Positions 1-8,324 of a stretch of DNA of 64,000 bases are shown piece by piece (position 1 is the stretch's first letter; every line of letters starts with the position of its first letter). The notes below the pieces were generated by a model. It was given only the letters and a program-made list of their open reading frames with translations. It did no database searches and was not told where the DNA came from. A program made the position numbers and the translations under genes. The DNA is taken from contig JANRJL010000045.1 of the NCBI GenBank assembly GCA_033763995.1, positions 23,745 through 87,744 on the forward strand, written 5' to 3'. The DNA is from GCA-2737725 sp033763995 (GTDB lineage Bacteria; Pseudomonadota; Alphaproteobacteria; Rhodospirillales; Rhodospirillaceae).

Positions 1-12
1 ACAGTACAGCCG

Positions 13-480
13 ATGAGACGCCCTCCCAGCCGAGCCGGACGCGAACAGTTGGGCCGGGGTTTCACCCTGCTTGAAATGCTGGTGGTCCTTGTCATCATTG
101 GCCTCTTGGCGGGCCTTGTCGGACCCCAGCTCCTGGGGCGCGTGGACACCTCAAAGGTTACGGCGGCGGAAACGCAAATTCGCATGTTGAAGGCGTCAAT
201 CGAGACGATGCGGCTTGATGTCAACCGCTTCCCGAGCCAGGAAGAGGGCCTCGCCATGCTCATGGTCCAACCCAAGGACGAGCGGACGTCGCGCAAATGG
301 CGTGGTCCTTATTTGTCCGAGGATGTCCCCCTCGATCCGTGGGGGAATCCCTACGTTTACAAGCCGACCACTCCGACCACCTTTGAACTTTATAGCTATG
401 GAGCCGATGGCCAAGCGGGCGGCGAAGGAATCAACGCCGATATTGGCTATCTGCCAAAGACCGCCGCCGTGCCCCAGTGA
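13..480 (+). CDS. gspG: Type II secretion major pseudopilin GspG
   Basis: Major subunit of the type II secretion pseudopilus, the periplasmic piston that pushes folded proteins through the outer-membrane secretin. The 155-residue product has a 16-residue basic leader followed by the prepilin cleavage motif G|FTLLEM (residues 16-22, Glu at mature position 5) and a hydrophobic N-terminal helix. The C-terminal domain carries the GspG signatures RGPYL, PLDPWGNPY and a late SYGADGQAGG segment, the calcium-binding region of the family. Length is normal for GspG. It heads a same-strand run with gspH, gspI and gspJ. The leader should be cleaved by a prepilin peptidase, and one candidate lies at 17580-18080. 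The upstream genes gspC-F would lie outside the window. Confidence 0.95.
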   Translation: MRRPPSRAGREQLGRGFTLLEMLVVLVIIGLLAGLVGPQLLGRVDTSKVTAAETQIRMLKASIETMRLDVNRFPSQEEGLAMLMVQPKDERTSRKWRGPYLSEDVPLDPWGNPYVYKPTTPTTFELYSYGADGQAGGEGINADIGYLPKTAAVPQ

Positions 481-497
481 AGACGCGTCCGTGAACA

Positions 498-1007
498 ATG
501 GCTGCGATTGAGGCAAACTCGGCCCGGGGGTGTAAAGAGATTACGGGTGGCTTCACGCTCCTCGAGATTCTCGTCGTCTTCGCGATTTTCGGCCTCTTGT
601 CCGTTATGGCCTTGCCGCAACTGGCTCGCATGTCGGCGGCCGTGGAGTTTGCAATGGCGCGAGAGCAATTAGAGGCATTTCTCACCGGGCTGCCATATGA
701 GGCCGTTAAGCAGGGGCGAGACCTGATTCTCAGCCAAATGTCGCAGGCCGAACTTGACGAACAGGCTGTGGTGATCACCTTTCAACCGGAAGGCGCCGAG
801 GAAAATCGTGCGGTTCGAGTGCGCGCTCCGGCCATTTTGACGCCAATCGCAATGCCCATTCCTGAGGGTTGGCAGTTGCGCGTTCCGCAGCCCGTCATCT
901 ATCGCTCGACCGGCCTCTGCACGGGCGGTGAACTCGCCTTTCGCGTTGGGTCAGCAGATTTCGTTTACCGACTGAAGGCGCCGCTATGCCAGCCTCAACC
1001 GCAATAG
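498..1007 (+). CDS. gspH: Type II secretion minor pseudopilin, GspH-like
   Basis: Probable minor pseudopilin of the type II secretion tip complex. The 169-residue product has a prepilin leader ending at residue 18 followed by FTLLEILVVFAIFGLLSV, the canonical processed pseudopilin N-helix with Glu at +5. The rest of the protein is divergent, as is usual for GspH, with two late cysteines. It starts 17 nt after gspG and overlaps the start chosen for gspI, so translational coupling is likely. The assignment to GspH rather than another minor pilin rests on gene order and size, not on a specific motif. Confidence 0.8.
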   Translation: MAAIEANSARGCKEITGGFTLLEILVVFAIFGLLSVMALPQLARMSAAVEFAMAREQLEAFLTGLPYEAVKQGRDLILSQMSQAELDEQAVVITFQPEGAEENRAVRVRAPAILTPIAMPIPEGWQLRVPQPVIYRSTGLCTGGELAFRVGSADFVYRLKAPLCQPQPQ

Positions 1008-1486
1008 GCGTCTGTCTCCGTCGGGGCGTCCGTAGCCAGTGCGGGCCGAGCCACTCGCCGATGCCTGAAGCGGGCTTTACGCTCCTGGAGGCCATCGTCG
1101 CGCTGGCCATTATCGGCTTCACTTTGATCCCAGTGATGACCCTGACGGGCGAAGCCACGCGACAGTTGACGGCCGCGGCCGACTCGAACCAGCGCGTGTT
1201 CTCTCAACAGGCTATTCTCGCCTATCTTGAGACTCTCAACCCATCGCTGCGTCCGGATGGCGAAGAACAACTTTCAACGACGCTCGCGATCCGTTGGTCG
1301 AGCACGCCGTTGGTGGCGCCGCAAGTTGAGTCACGAATCGGCGGCCGGCTGGCAGGCTTCGAATTGGCCTTTTATCTGGTTGATGTCACCGTCTTACGCA
1401 ATGAACAAGAATGGTTCGCGTTTCAGATTCGAAAAACAGGTTACCAACCACGTGTCTTCTCCCTTGATGGCCGTCCCGCGCCATAG
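986..1486 (+). CDS. gspI: Type II secretion minor pseudopilin, GspI-like
   Basis: Probable GspI, part of the GspI-J-K tip of the pseudopilus. The hydrophobic helix begins with the processed motif G|FTLLEAIVALAIIGF (residues 30-45 from the start used here). Start choice is uncertain. ATG 986 overlaps gspH and gives a long 30-residue leader, with a GAAGG stretch a few bases upstream. ATG 1061 gives a very short MPEAG leader closer to the typical length but has no clear ribosome-binding site. The remainder is a small globular domain without an obvious enzyme motif. Order G-H-I-J supports the identity. Confidence 0.78.
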   Translation: MPASTAIGVCLRRGVRSQCGPSHSPMPEAGFTLLEAIVALAIIGFTLIPVMTLTGEATRQLTAAADSNQRVFSQQAILAYLETLNPSLRPDGEEQLSTTLAIRWSSTPLVAPQVESRIGGRLAGFELAFYLVDVTVLRNEQEWFAFQIRKTGYQPRVFSLDGRPAP

Positions 1487-1496
1487 CCGGCAATCC

Positions 1497-2132
1497 ATGG
1501 CAACGGCCGATAAGCGCCGTGGCTTCACGCTGGTCGAAGTGTTGGTGGTTCTTGTGATCACCTCGCTTGTCAGCGTTGTCTTGATGCAAGGCCTGGGGTT
1601 GATACTCAATCTCCAGGACAATCTGGGGGCGCAGCTCACCGACATTCAGCGCGCGATCATTCAACGAAACACTGTGTTGCAACCCCTGCAAGGCGTTGTG
1701 GCCGATTTCAGCGAAGGAGAATTCGAGTTTAAAGGCAACCAAACGGCAGTCGCCGGATTGACGACCCTTCCGTTGCTACGCAGTGCGGGGCGGCCGACGC
1801 CGTTCTCTATCGAGATCGCTTATGACGAACGCAACCAGGCCAACACACTGATTTATCGTGAAGACAATGACCCTGCGGTTGCCCTTCTCACGTGGGAGGG
1901 GCAGCGGGCCAGTTTCCGCTATATCGGCGATTCTCAAACCGGGTGGGCCAGCGAATGGCCGCCAAAACTGTCGGCCCTAGCAATGCCAGGTCAGATTACC
2001 GAGGTTCGTCCGCCGCAATTACCGGAGCTCATTTACCTCGATACCGCAAGCGAGGAGGTTGTCGATCTCGCGGCGGCTGTCCTCACCCGACGCAACCGGG
2101 TGTCGCGCGACCCGCCAGCATTTATCCAATAA
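1497..2132 (+). CDS. gspJ: Type II secretion minor pseudopilin, GspJ-like
   Basis: Probable GspJ. From ATG 1497 the protein begins with a 9-residue basic leader and the prepilin motif G|FTLVEVLVVLVITSL. The frame is open further upstream to 1227, but only starts at 1497 or 1467 place the leader correctly. The body of about 190 residues has no other recognisable domain. gspK, gspL, gspM and gspN, which usually follow gspJ, are absent. Twenty-two bases after this stop codon lies the end of a sugar dehydratase gene on the opposite strand, so the secretion gene run is cut here. Confidence 0.78.
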   Translation: MATADKRRGFTLVEVLVVLVITSLVSVVLMQGLGLILNLQDNLGAQLTDIQRAIIQRNTVLQPLQGVVADFSEGEFEFKGNQTAVAGLTTLPLLRSAGRPTPFSIEIAYDERNQANTLIYREDNDPAVALLTWEGQRASFRYIGDSQTGWASEWPPKLSALAMPGQITEVRPPQLPELIYLDTASEEVVDLAAAVLTRRNRVSRDPPAFIQ

Positions 2133-2154
2133 GCTATCTACCGCGACCGCCCAA

Positions 2155-3159
2155 TCAAGCGCCGATTTCGGTGTTAACCTTGCGGATGTCGTCGACTGTC
2201 AAGAAATTAGGATTTGAACCAGAATTATATTCGAAGCCCTCGGCGACCGGTGTCCCAGCCTCGTTCGTTCCGTCGCGTTGGTAGTCGGACATCTTCTCTT
2301 CCCAGAACGTGATGCTGGGCCTGATCACGTAGTGATTGCGGAACTCAACGGTCAAATGTGAATCATCGGAGGGACACATGACTTCATGTAACTTTTCGCC
2401 GGGGCGAATACCGACAATCTTTACGGGGATGTCGGGTGCCATGGCTTTGGCAAGATCGACAATGCGGATGGAGGGAATCTTAGGCACGAATATCTCGCCG
2501 CCGCGCATCCTCTCGAAGCAACCGAGCACGAGGTCGACGCCCTGCTGCAACGTGATCCAGAACCGCGTCATGCGAGGATCAGTAATGGGTAGGTGGTCGC
2601 TTTTCTGCGCGATAAGCGACTTAAAAAGGGGCACAATCGAGCCCCGCGAACCGACAACGTTGCCGTAACGCACGACGCTAAATCGTGTTGGCGCTTCGCC
2701 GACCAGATTATTTGCGGCCACGAATAGCTTATCCGAGCACAATTTGGTCGCCCCATAAAGGTTGATGGGGTTGGCGGCCTTGTCGGTCGACAGTGCGATC
2801 ACGCGCCTGACCTTGTTCGCCAAGGCGGCGTGCACGACGTTCTCTGCGCCGTTGATATTAGTCTTGATGCATTCGATTGGGTTGTATTCCGCGGCCGGAA
2901 CCTGCTTCAGGGCCGCGGCGTGGATGACAAAGTCGACTCCCCGCATCGCCATGATCAAGCGCTCTCGATCGCGAACATCGCCGATAAAGAAACGCATGCG
3001 AGGGTCGCGAAACTCTTGCTGCATCACCGACTGCTTGAGTTCGTCGCGCGAGTAAATGATCACCTTGGCCGGACTGTAACGCTTCAATATGGTTTCGGTG
3101 TACTTGTGCCCAAAGGACCCAGTGCCTCCGGTTATTAATATGTTGGCGTTATTTAGCAT
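2155..3159 (-). CDS. pseB: UDP-N-acetylglucosamine 4,6-dehydratase (inverting), PseB type
   Basis: Short-chain dehydrogenase-fold enzyme that converts UDP-GlcNAc to a UDP-4-keto-6-deoxy-HexNAc, the first step toward pseudaminic acid and related sugars. The 334-residue product shows the nucleotide-binding motif TGGTGSFG near residues 10-17, ALKQVPA, and the catalytic Tyr-Lys pair in NLYGATK (about residues 133-139). A STDKA segment and the C-terminal RPGEKLHEVM motif are typical of the PseB/CapD branch. The start is placed at an ATG (3157-3159) so that the Rossmann fold begins six residues in, although the frame stays open to 3198. It lies alone on the minus strand. PseF at 11296 belongs to the same pathway, but no pseC, pseH, pseG or pseI is seen. 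Confidence 0.9.
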   Translation of the reverse strand: MLNNANILITGGTGSFGHKYTETILKRYSPAKVIIYSRDELKQSVMQQEFRDPRMRFFIGDVRDRERLIMAMRGVDFVIHAAALKQVPAAEYNPIECIKTNINGAENVVHAALANKVRRVIALSTDKAANPINLYGATKLCSDKLFVAANNLVGEAPTRFSVVRYGNVVGSRGSIVPLFKSLIAQKSDHLPITDPRMTRFWITLQQGVDLVLGCFERMRGGEIFVPKIPSIRIVDLAKAMAPDIPVKIVGIRPGEKLHEVMCPSDDSHLTVEFRNHYVIRPSITFWEEKMSDYQRDGTNEAGTPVAEGFEYNSGSNPNFLTVDDIRKVNTEIGA

Positions 3160-3383
3160 GACGATTTCCGATCCATTGGGGGCCGCATGGGAGGCCATCT
3201 GATAGCGAAACTGCGCTCACGCGAGTTTGAGAAGAGCGAGATAGGAGGGGTGCGTCCACGGAGAAACCCAAACTTTACACTTTTTCATGCGGCTTGACGC
3301 TGACACGACTTCATGATTCCGGTAGTAACCAAGCCCAGCCAAGAGACTGCAGTTGAAGGCCATGTCCCAAGGTGTTGCTATAA
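3160..3383. promoter_or_regulatory. Divergent intergenic region between pseB and the surface-carbohydrate gene
   Basis: About 220 bases separate the divergent genes at 2155-3159 and 3384-4718. It is AT-richer than the flanking genes and must hold both promoters, but I cannot assign -35/-10 elements with confidence. A TTTACACTTTTTCATG stretch near 3274-3290 is the most AT-rich part. Confidence 0.3.
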
Positions 3384-4718
3384 ATGGAACCTATCGCTTA
3401 TTTGGCTCTTGAGATCAAGCAGCGAGAGTTGGATTCACGCCTTCTTGTGGCGGCGTATCTGCTCAATTCCGGTGTTGCAGTTGTGTTCGGACAGCAATGG
3501 TCAATCTTTGCAAATTCCGCGGCGCTTCCGCCGGGTGTTGTCCTGTTCAAGACTGTTAATGCTATCCAGGCGGCGAATATGGCCAATTTCAGAGCGGCAG
3601 GCCACTTGGTCACCGCCACCGACGAAGAGGTGTTGTGCTGCCACAAGGACGATCAGTGCTTTCTCGAAGTATTCAGCCCGACCGCTGCTGATAATTGCGA
3701 TCTGTTTTTTGCCCAAAGCGACGCGCATAAAGGTGCGATTGAACGGGCGTTTCCAAAACTTGCAGGTAAAACCCGTGTCACGGGCAACACGCGTATAGAT
3801 TTCCTAGCGCCCTCGCGACTGGCGATCCACCGTCAGGAGGCAGAACAAATTGTTCGTCAGTATGGGCCGTACGTCTTGTTCAATACCAACTATGGGCAGA
3901 CCAACAGCATTTGGCGCAGCATGGACGATGTCGTTCAAATTGCAGGCAAAGCCGGCATGGTCAACTTGATGGATCCCAAGAGCGTTGAAGAATACAAAGC
4001 CAAGCTCGAGTGGGAACGCAGGAACTGCAAGGAGATGATCAATCTTATGGTGTGGTCGATCAAAAATTGCCCGCGTCACAAGATCATTCTTCGGCCGCAC
4101 CCCTCCGAGCGCGTCGACTACTGGCGCGAACAATTCCAAGGCCAGTCCGATCGATTTGTCGTCATTCCCCGATCGAATCCCCATCCGTGGCTGTTGGGTG
4201 CCGATCTCGTTGTGCATACGACATGCACGACGGGTCTTGAAGCCAAGATTCTCGGCCGGCCTATCGTCAATTTGGCGCCTCTTCGGCATCCGACGTTCGA
4301 CTACATTACCGACTGGTCGATGCCAACCTTCACGACCTGGCAAGATGCCGCGGCAGCGATTTCGGAATTCCTAGACCGGAACAAGGGGCCTATTGTCGAG
4401 AATGAAGACAAATATGATCAGGTGCTGACCGATCACTTCTGGAAGTATAAAGAAGGCAGCGCTGCTGCCCGTGTCGCGCAGGCGATGAAGGAATTATTGA
4501 AGTCTCATGATTCGCGATCAATTCGCGAATTCAAGCCCTACTTTCGCCAGCCAGGCTTTCGTACGTATGCGAGAAATGACACACTCAGGGATAAATTCAC
4601 CTTATCCCAGGATGAGTTGATTGGTAGGATCAAGCAGGTGTTGGCGCTCGCTGGATTGAAGGTCAACATCAACTTGTCGCAGCTCGACGACAGTGTGTTT
4701 TTGTTATTCCCGAAGTGA
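3384..4718 (+). CDS. Surface carbohydrate biosynthesis protein (GT-B-like)
   Basis: Cytoplasmic protein resembling the surface carbohydrate biosynthesis family, which has a GT-B/UDP-GlcNAc 2-epimerase-like fold and is found in capsule and O-antigen loci. Of 444 residues, the N-terminal third resembles the acceptor half (YLALEIKQRELDSRLL near the start). The second half contains the donor-site-like segments ILRPHPSE (about residue 233) and ADLVVHTTCTTGLEAKILGRP (about residue 270), a pattern typical of glycan polymerases and transferases that bind nucleotide sugars. The last 80 residues are a charged tail. The exact reaction is unknown. It is the first gene of a plus-strand run of polysaccharide genes reaching to 12003. 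Confidence 0.75.
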   Translation: MEPIAYLALEIKQRELDSRLLVAAYLLNSGVAVVFGQQWSIFANSAALPPGVVLFKTVNAIQAANMANFRAAGHLVTATDEEVLCCHKDDQCFLEVFSPTAADNCDLFFAQSDAHKGAIERAFPKLAGKTRVTGNTRIDFLAPSRLAIHRQEAEQIVRQYGPYVLFNTNYGQTNSIWRSMDDVVQIAGKAGMVNLMDPKSVEEYKAKLEWERRNCKEMINLMVWSIKNCPRHKIILRPHPSERVDYWREQFQGQSDRFVVIPRSNPHPWLLGADLVVHTTCTTGLEAKILGRPIVNLAPLRHPTFDYITDWSMPTFTTWQDAAAAISEFLDRNKGPIVENEDKYDQVLTDHFWKYKEGSAAARVAQAMKELLKSHDSRSIREFKPYFRQPGFRTYARNDTLRDKFTLSQDELIGRIKQVLALAGLKVNINLSQLDDSVFLLFPK

Positions 4719-4892
4719 GGCAATAGACTTAGCTATGGCGCGATTGATCAAGAGCTGTCGAGAACGTTGCTCTAGCATGCAGCCGCAAACTTCGGCGTGG
4801 CGAGAATACTTCCCGAGGACGTCGCACTGGTTGGGGCTAAAGTTTCCGTCACATATTATTGTACCATTGTTGAAACTCAAGCAGGAGCTGTG

Positions 4893-5831
4893 GTGAGCCT
4901 TCCGTCGCGTCCACTGGTGCGTGTCCTTATTCCAACCTATGAGCGGTTGGCGCTGTTCAATCTGTGCCTTGAGTCGGTTCTCAAGAATACCTACGAGAAT
5001 TTCGAAATTTGGGTTTTCGATAACTCAGCGACCCGCAACATCGAGACGCTGATTGCCCGCAAGGCGGACCCGCGCATTACTTACCACCGCAATCAGTCGA
5101 ACATCGGGGCGTCTGGAAACTATCGGAAGTGCTTCGCCAACGCGGGTGGCGATTACTTTATCGTGTTGACAAGCGATATCTTGTTCCACCCGACGATGAT
5201 TGCCGAACATGTCGCGCTAGCGGAGTCTGACCCTTCAATCGCTATTGTATTCTCCCTCGCATATAACTTGCAGTTATCGGTAGAGTTGACTGATTCCGTC
5301 ATGCCGCAAGGTCCCATAAAGGGAACCCGCTCGATCGGCCCAAGTTCCTGGATTCAGCAGGGATTCATGTCAGACCAGGCTGTCGTCCTGCCGCTCCGTC
5401 CCATGATGGAGGCCTACTTTTATAGGGGCGTGCATCCATCTTGTACTGGCTTCGAATCGCTGATCCGTACTGAATATTATAAGGCTCTTCCGCAGCAGGA
5501 ATTTCAGTACGGCTCGAACGGTGAAGAGTACCGCCATGGGATAGGTTTGTTGATGTTCGGTGACAAGGTCGGCTACCTGGGCAACCGGCTCAAGGATGCA
5601 ATCGTCCATGGAAATCGCATGGCGAAGCCAAACCGGGCCTACATCGAGTTCGAAAAGGTTCGCGTTATTGAAGAATTGGCCGAAACCCACCTGCGCTTTC
5701 TTGCAATGCAAGGCTACGATCTGCGCCAGATTCACAGCCACCTACATGATGCCTATACTCGGCTGACTGCGCAGAACAACGAATTTTCAGCGACCGCGCG
5801 GACGTTATCCCTTAAATATGCGCCCCATTGA
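4893..5831 (+). CDS. Glycosyltransferase family 2
   Basis: GT-A-fold glycosyltransferase that probably adds one sugar of the surface glycan using a nucleotide-sugar donor. The protein opens with VRVLIPTYERLALFNLCLESVL, the family 2 N-terminus, followed by the donor-binding segment NIGASGNYRKC. At the usual DxD position there is TSDILF, so the metal-binding motif is not a textbook DxD. The reading frame is open from 4797. I chose GTG 4893 because it has AGGAG five bases upstream and puts the GT-A beta strand at the N-terminus, giving about 312 residues. The C-terminal part is helical with no transmembrane segment. Confidence 0.8.
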   Translation: MSLPSRPLVRVLIPTYERLALFNLCLESVLKNTYENFEIWVFDNSATRNIETLIARKADPRITYHRNQSNIGASGNYRKCFANAGGDYFIVLTSDILFHPTMIAEHVALAESDPSIAIVFSLAYNLQLSVELTDSVMPQGPIKGTRSIGPSSWIQQGFMSDQAVVLPLRPMMEAYFYRGVHPSCTGFESLIRTEYYKALPQQEFQYGSNGEEYRHGIGLLMFGDKVGYLGNRLKDAIVHGNRMAKPNRAYIEFEKVRVIEELAETHLRFLAMQGYDLRQIHSHLHDAYTRLTAQNNEFSATARTLSLKYAPH

Positions 5832-5894
5832 TGGTAAGTAACCGCCCAACATCTGCGCCAACTGTCTCACCTGATCAAGCCGTCCATTGATTCC

Positions 5895-6668
5895 ATGAAA
5901 TGTGTCCTACTCGCTGGCGGTCTCGGGACTCGCATCTCGGAAGAGACTCATCTCAAGCCCAAACCGATGATCGAAATCGGCGGGCGACCCATCATTTGGC
6001 ACATCATGAAAATGTATGCCGCCCATGGGGTGACCGAGTTCGTCGTGTGCTGCGGCTATAAGGGTTACGTCATCAAGGAATTCTTCGCGAATTATTTCCT
6101 GCATACATCGGATGTTACCTTCGACATCTCCAAGAACGCCATGGAAGTTCATCAACGCCGGGCCGAACCTTGGCGCGTAACGCTTGTCGACACCGGCGAT
6201 GACACCATGACGGGCGGACGGCTGCGCCGGGTTGCGGGCTATCTCACGGGCGCGGACTCGTTCTGCCTGACATACGGCGACGGTGTGAGCGACCTCGACA
6301 TTTCGAAAACGATCGCGTTTCACAAGGCGCACGGCAAGTGGGCAACCGTAACGGCCGTGCAGCCGCCCGGGCGTTTCGGCGCGCTCCAGATGAACGGAAA
6401 CCACGTGACCGGGTTCACCGAGAAGCCCAGGGGTGACGGCGGTCTGATCAACGGCGGTTTCTTCGTACTGTCGCCAAAGTGCATCGATCTCATCGACGGC
6501 GATGCCTGCATCTGGGAAAGCGGGCCGCTCGCCACGCTTGCAACAAAGGGGCAGTTGATGGCCTTCGAGCACGCGGGGTTTTGGCAGTCCATGGACACGC
6601 TGCGCGAGAAGAATCTTCTTGAGAATCTTTGGGCCTCGGGCCGCGCGCCCTGGAAAACTTGGGACTAG
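5895..6668 (+). CDS. rfbF: Glucose-1-phosphate cytidylyltransferase
   Basis: Makes CDP-glucose from CTP and glucose-1-phosphate, the entry step of CDP-6-deoxyhexose synthesis. The 257-residue protein has the nucleotidyltransferase signature LAGGLGTRISEETHLKPKP near residues 6-24, IGGRPIIWHIM, and the family segments TYGDGVSDL and GRFGAL. Length matches RfbF. The next gene, rfbG, starts four bases after this stop codon, a typical RfbF-RfbG operon arrangement. Identification is from strong motif match and context. Confidence 0.95.
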   Translation: MKCVLLAGGLGTRISEETHLKPKPMIEIGGRPIIWHIMKMYAAHGVTEFVVCCGYKGYVIKEFFANYFLHTSDVTFDISKNAMEVHQRRAEPWRVTLVDTGDDTMTGGRLRRVAGYLTGADSFCLTYGDGVSDLDISKTIAFHKAHGKWATVTAVQPPGRFGALQMNGNHVTGFTEKPRGDGGLINGGFFVLSPKCIDLIDGDACIWESGPLATLATKGQLMAFEHAGFWQSMDTLREKNLLENLWASGRAPWKTWD

Positions 6669-6672
6669 CGCG

Positions 6673-7767
6673 ATGTCACTTCGGACGGATGTGAGCGCCC
6701 GCCCTGCGAGTGGTTTCTGGGCCGGGAAGCGCGTCCTGGTCACCGGCCATACCGGATTTAAGGGAGCTTGGTTGGCGTTCTGGCTGGCTCGCCTGGGTGC
6801 GCGGGTGACGGCCATCGCCTTGCCGCCCAGTACGACGCCCAATCTCTTCGACTTGTTGAAGTTGAGCGGGTCCATCGAGAGCCAGCTTGTTGATATCCGC
6901 GATTTCGCCAAGACGTCCGCGATCATCAAGTCGGCAAAGCCTGAGATTGTCTTGCACCTTGCGGCCCAAGCCCTGGTGCGCACGAGCTATCAGAGCCCGC
7001 TGGAGACCTTCGCCACCAACATCATGGGCACGGCCCACATCCTCGAGGTTCTTCGCGAGTGCAACAACACCCGCGTCGCCGTGATGGTGACGACCGACAA
7101 AGTCTATCGCAACCTGGAACACGGCGTGCCCTATGTTGAGACGGATCCGCTCGGGGGGCACGATCCCTACAGTTCGAGCAAGGCGGCCTGTGAGCATGTC
7201 ATCGCGAGCTACCGTGATTCGTTTCTGGCCGAGCAAGGCATTGCGGTCGCCAGTGCGCGTGCCGGCAATGTCATCGGCGGCGGCGATTGGTCGCCGGACC
7301 GGCTCATCCCCGACGCCGTCAAAGCCTGGACACAAGGTGCAACGCTGTCGGTGCGCCGGCCCAATGCGGTGCGGCCATGGCAGTATGTTCTTGAACCCCT
7401 GAGCGCCTATCTTGTTCTTGCCGAGCTGTTGTGGACCAATCCTGAACTTGCTGGTCCCTACAATTTTGGCCCGGCGACGACCGAGGCCGCAACGGTGCGC
7501 GACGTCATTGCTTTGGCGCAAGACGTTTGGGGTCGTGCGGATGTGGAATGGGGCGGCGGCAACGATGGGCCCCATGAGGCTGGGTTGCTGACGCTCGATG
7601 CTGCCAAGGCGGCTGAACGCCTCGGCATAGTTCCGCAACTGGGCCTCAAGGAATCGGTCCGCCGTACCCTTCGTTGGTATCGCGCCTTTGCCGATGGTGC
7701 GGATCCCGTCGAGCTCTGTCTCGGCGATATTGATGCGCTCTCCCGGGCAACAGCGAGCGCCGCATGA
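6673..7767 (+). CDS. rfbG: CDP-glucose 4,6-dehydratase
   Basis: Extended short-chain dehydrogenase that turns CDP-glucose into CDP-4-keto-6-deoxyglucose, the branch point for CDP-linked di- and trideoxy sugars and C-methylated sugars. The 364-residue product has VTGHTGFKGAWL for NAD binding (about residues 24-35), LHLAAQALVRTSY, VTTDKVY and the catalytic DPYSSSKAACE. Start ATG 6673 lies four bases after the rfbF stop. The frame is open upstream inside rfbF but that is overlap, not coding. Its stop overlaps the next start (ATGA at 7764), indicating translational coupling. Confidence 0.95.
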   Translation: MSLRTDVSARPASGFWAGKRVLVTGHTGFKGAWLAFWLARLGARVTAIALPPSTTPNLFDLLKLSGSIESQLVDIRDFAKTSAIIKSAKPEIVLHLAAQALVRTSYQSPLETFATNIMGTAHILEVLRECNNTRVAVMVTTDKVYRNLEHGVPYVETDPLGGHDPYSSSKAACEHVIASYRDSFLAEQGIAVASARAGNVIGGGDWSPDRLIPDAVKAWTQGATLSVRRPNAVRPWQYVLEPLSAYLVLAELLWTNPELAGPYNFGPATTEAATVRDVIALAQDVWGRADVEWGGGNDGPHEAGLLTLDAAKAAERLGIVPQLGLKESVRRTLRWYRAFADGADPVELCLGDIDALSRATASAA

Positions 7768-8324
7768 GCCGGTTTGAGATCAGCGATTCTAGGATTGAAG
7801 GCCTCAAAGTGATTCAGCGGCACAAGGTCGGTGACTCTCGCGGCTTTTTGTCGCGCCTCTTCTGCCAGGACACGCTTTCACGGGCAGGTTGGGGCAAGCC
7901 GATTTCTCAAATCAATCATACGTTCACGTCGAGGCGAGGGACCGTCCGGGGGATGCATTTCCAGCATCCGCCTCGCGCCGAAGCCAAGCTCGTGACGTGC
8001 CTGGTTGGCGCCATCTGGGACGTCGCGGTCGACATCCGCACGCGGTCGCCAACCTTCGGCCAGTGGCATGCCGTCGAACTCACTGAAGACAATGCCGTAT
8101 CGTTTCTGATCCCCGAGGGTTTCGCGCACGGGTTTCAGGCCCTGAGCGACAATGTGCAGATGCTCTATTGTCACTCGGAAGCATACGCACCAGATGTCGA
8201 GGGCGGGCTCAATCCGCTTGACCCGCGACTCAACATCAAGTGGCCGCTGGCGCTCGCGGAAATATCGCAACGCGATCAGAACCATCCCATGCTGTCGGAC
8301 GCTTTCAAAGGTGTAGACTTGTGA
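7764..8324 (+). CDS. dTDP-4-dehydrorhamnose 3,5-epimerase-like sugar epimerase
   Basis: RmlC-family cupin enzyme that epimerises C3 and/or C5 of a nucleotide 4-keto-6-deoxy sugar. In this context the substrate is probably the CDP-4-keto sugar made by RfbG rather than a dTDP sugar (inference). The 186-residue protein has DSRGFLSRLF, QINHTFT, the catalytic-His-bearing RGMHFQHPPRAEAKLV, GAIWDVAVDIR and IPEGFAHGFQAL, all standard for RmlC. The start overlaps rfbG by four bases and the stop overlaps the following GTG start, so three genes are translationally coupled. Confidence 0.9.
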   Translation: MSRFEISDSRIEGLKVIQRHKVGDSRGFLSRLFCQDTLSRAGWGKPISQINHTFTSRRGTVRGMHFQHPPRAEAKLVTCLVGAIWDVAVDIRTRSPTFGQWHAVELTEDNAVSFLIPEGFAHGFQALSDNVQMLYCHSEAYAPDVEGGLNPLDPRLNIKWPLALAEISQRDQNHPMLSDAFKGVDL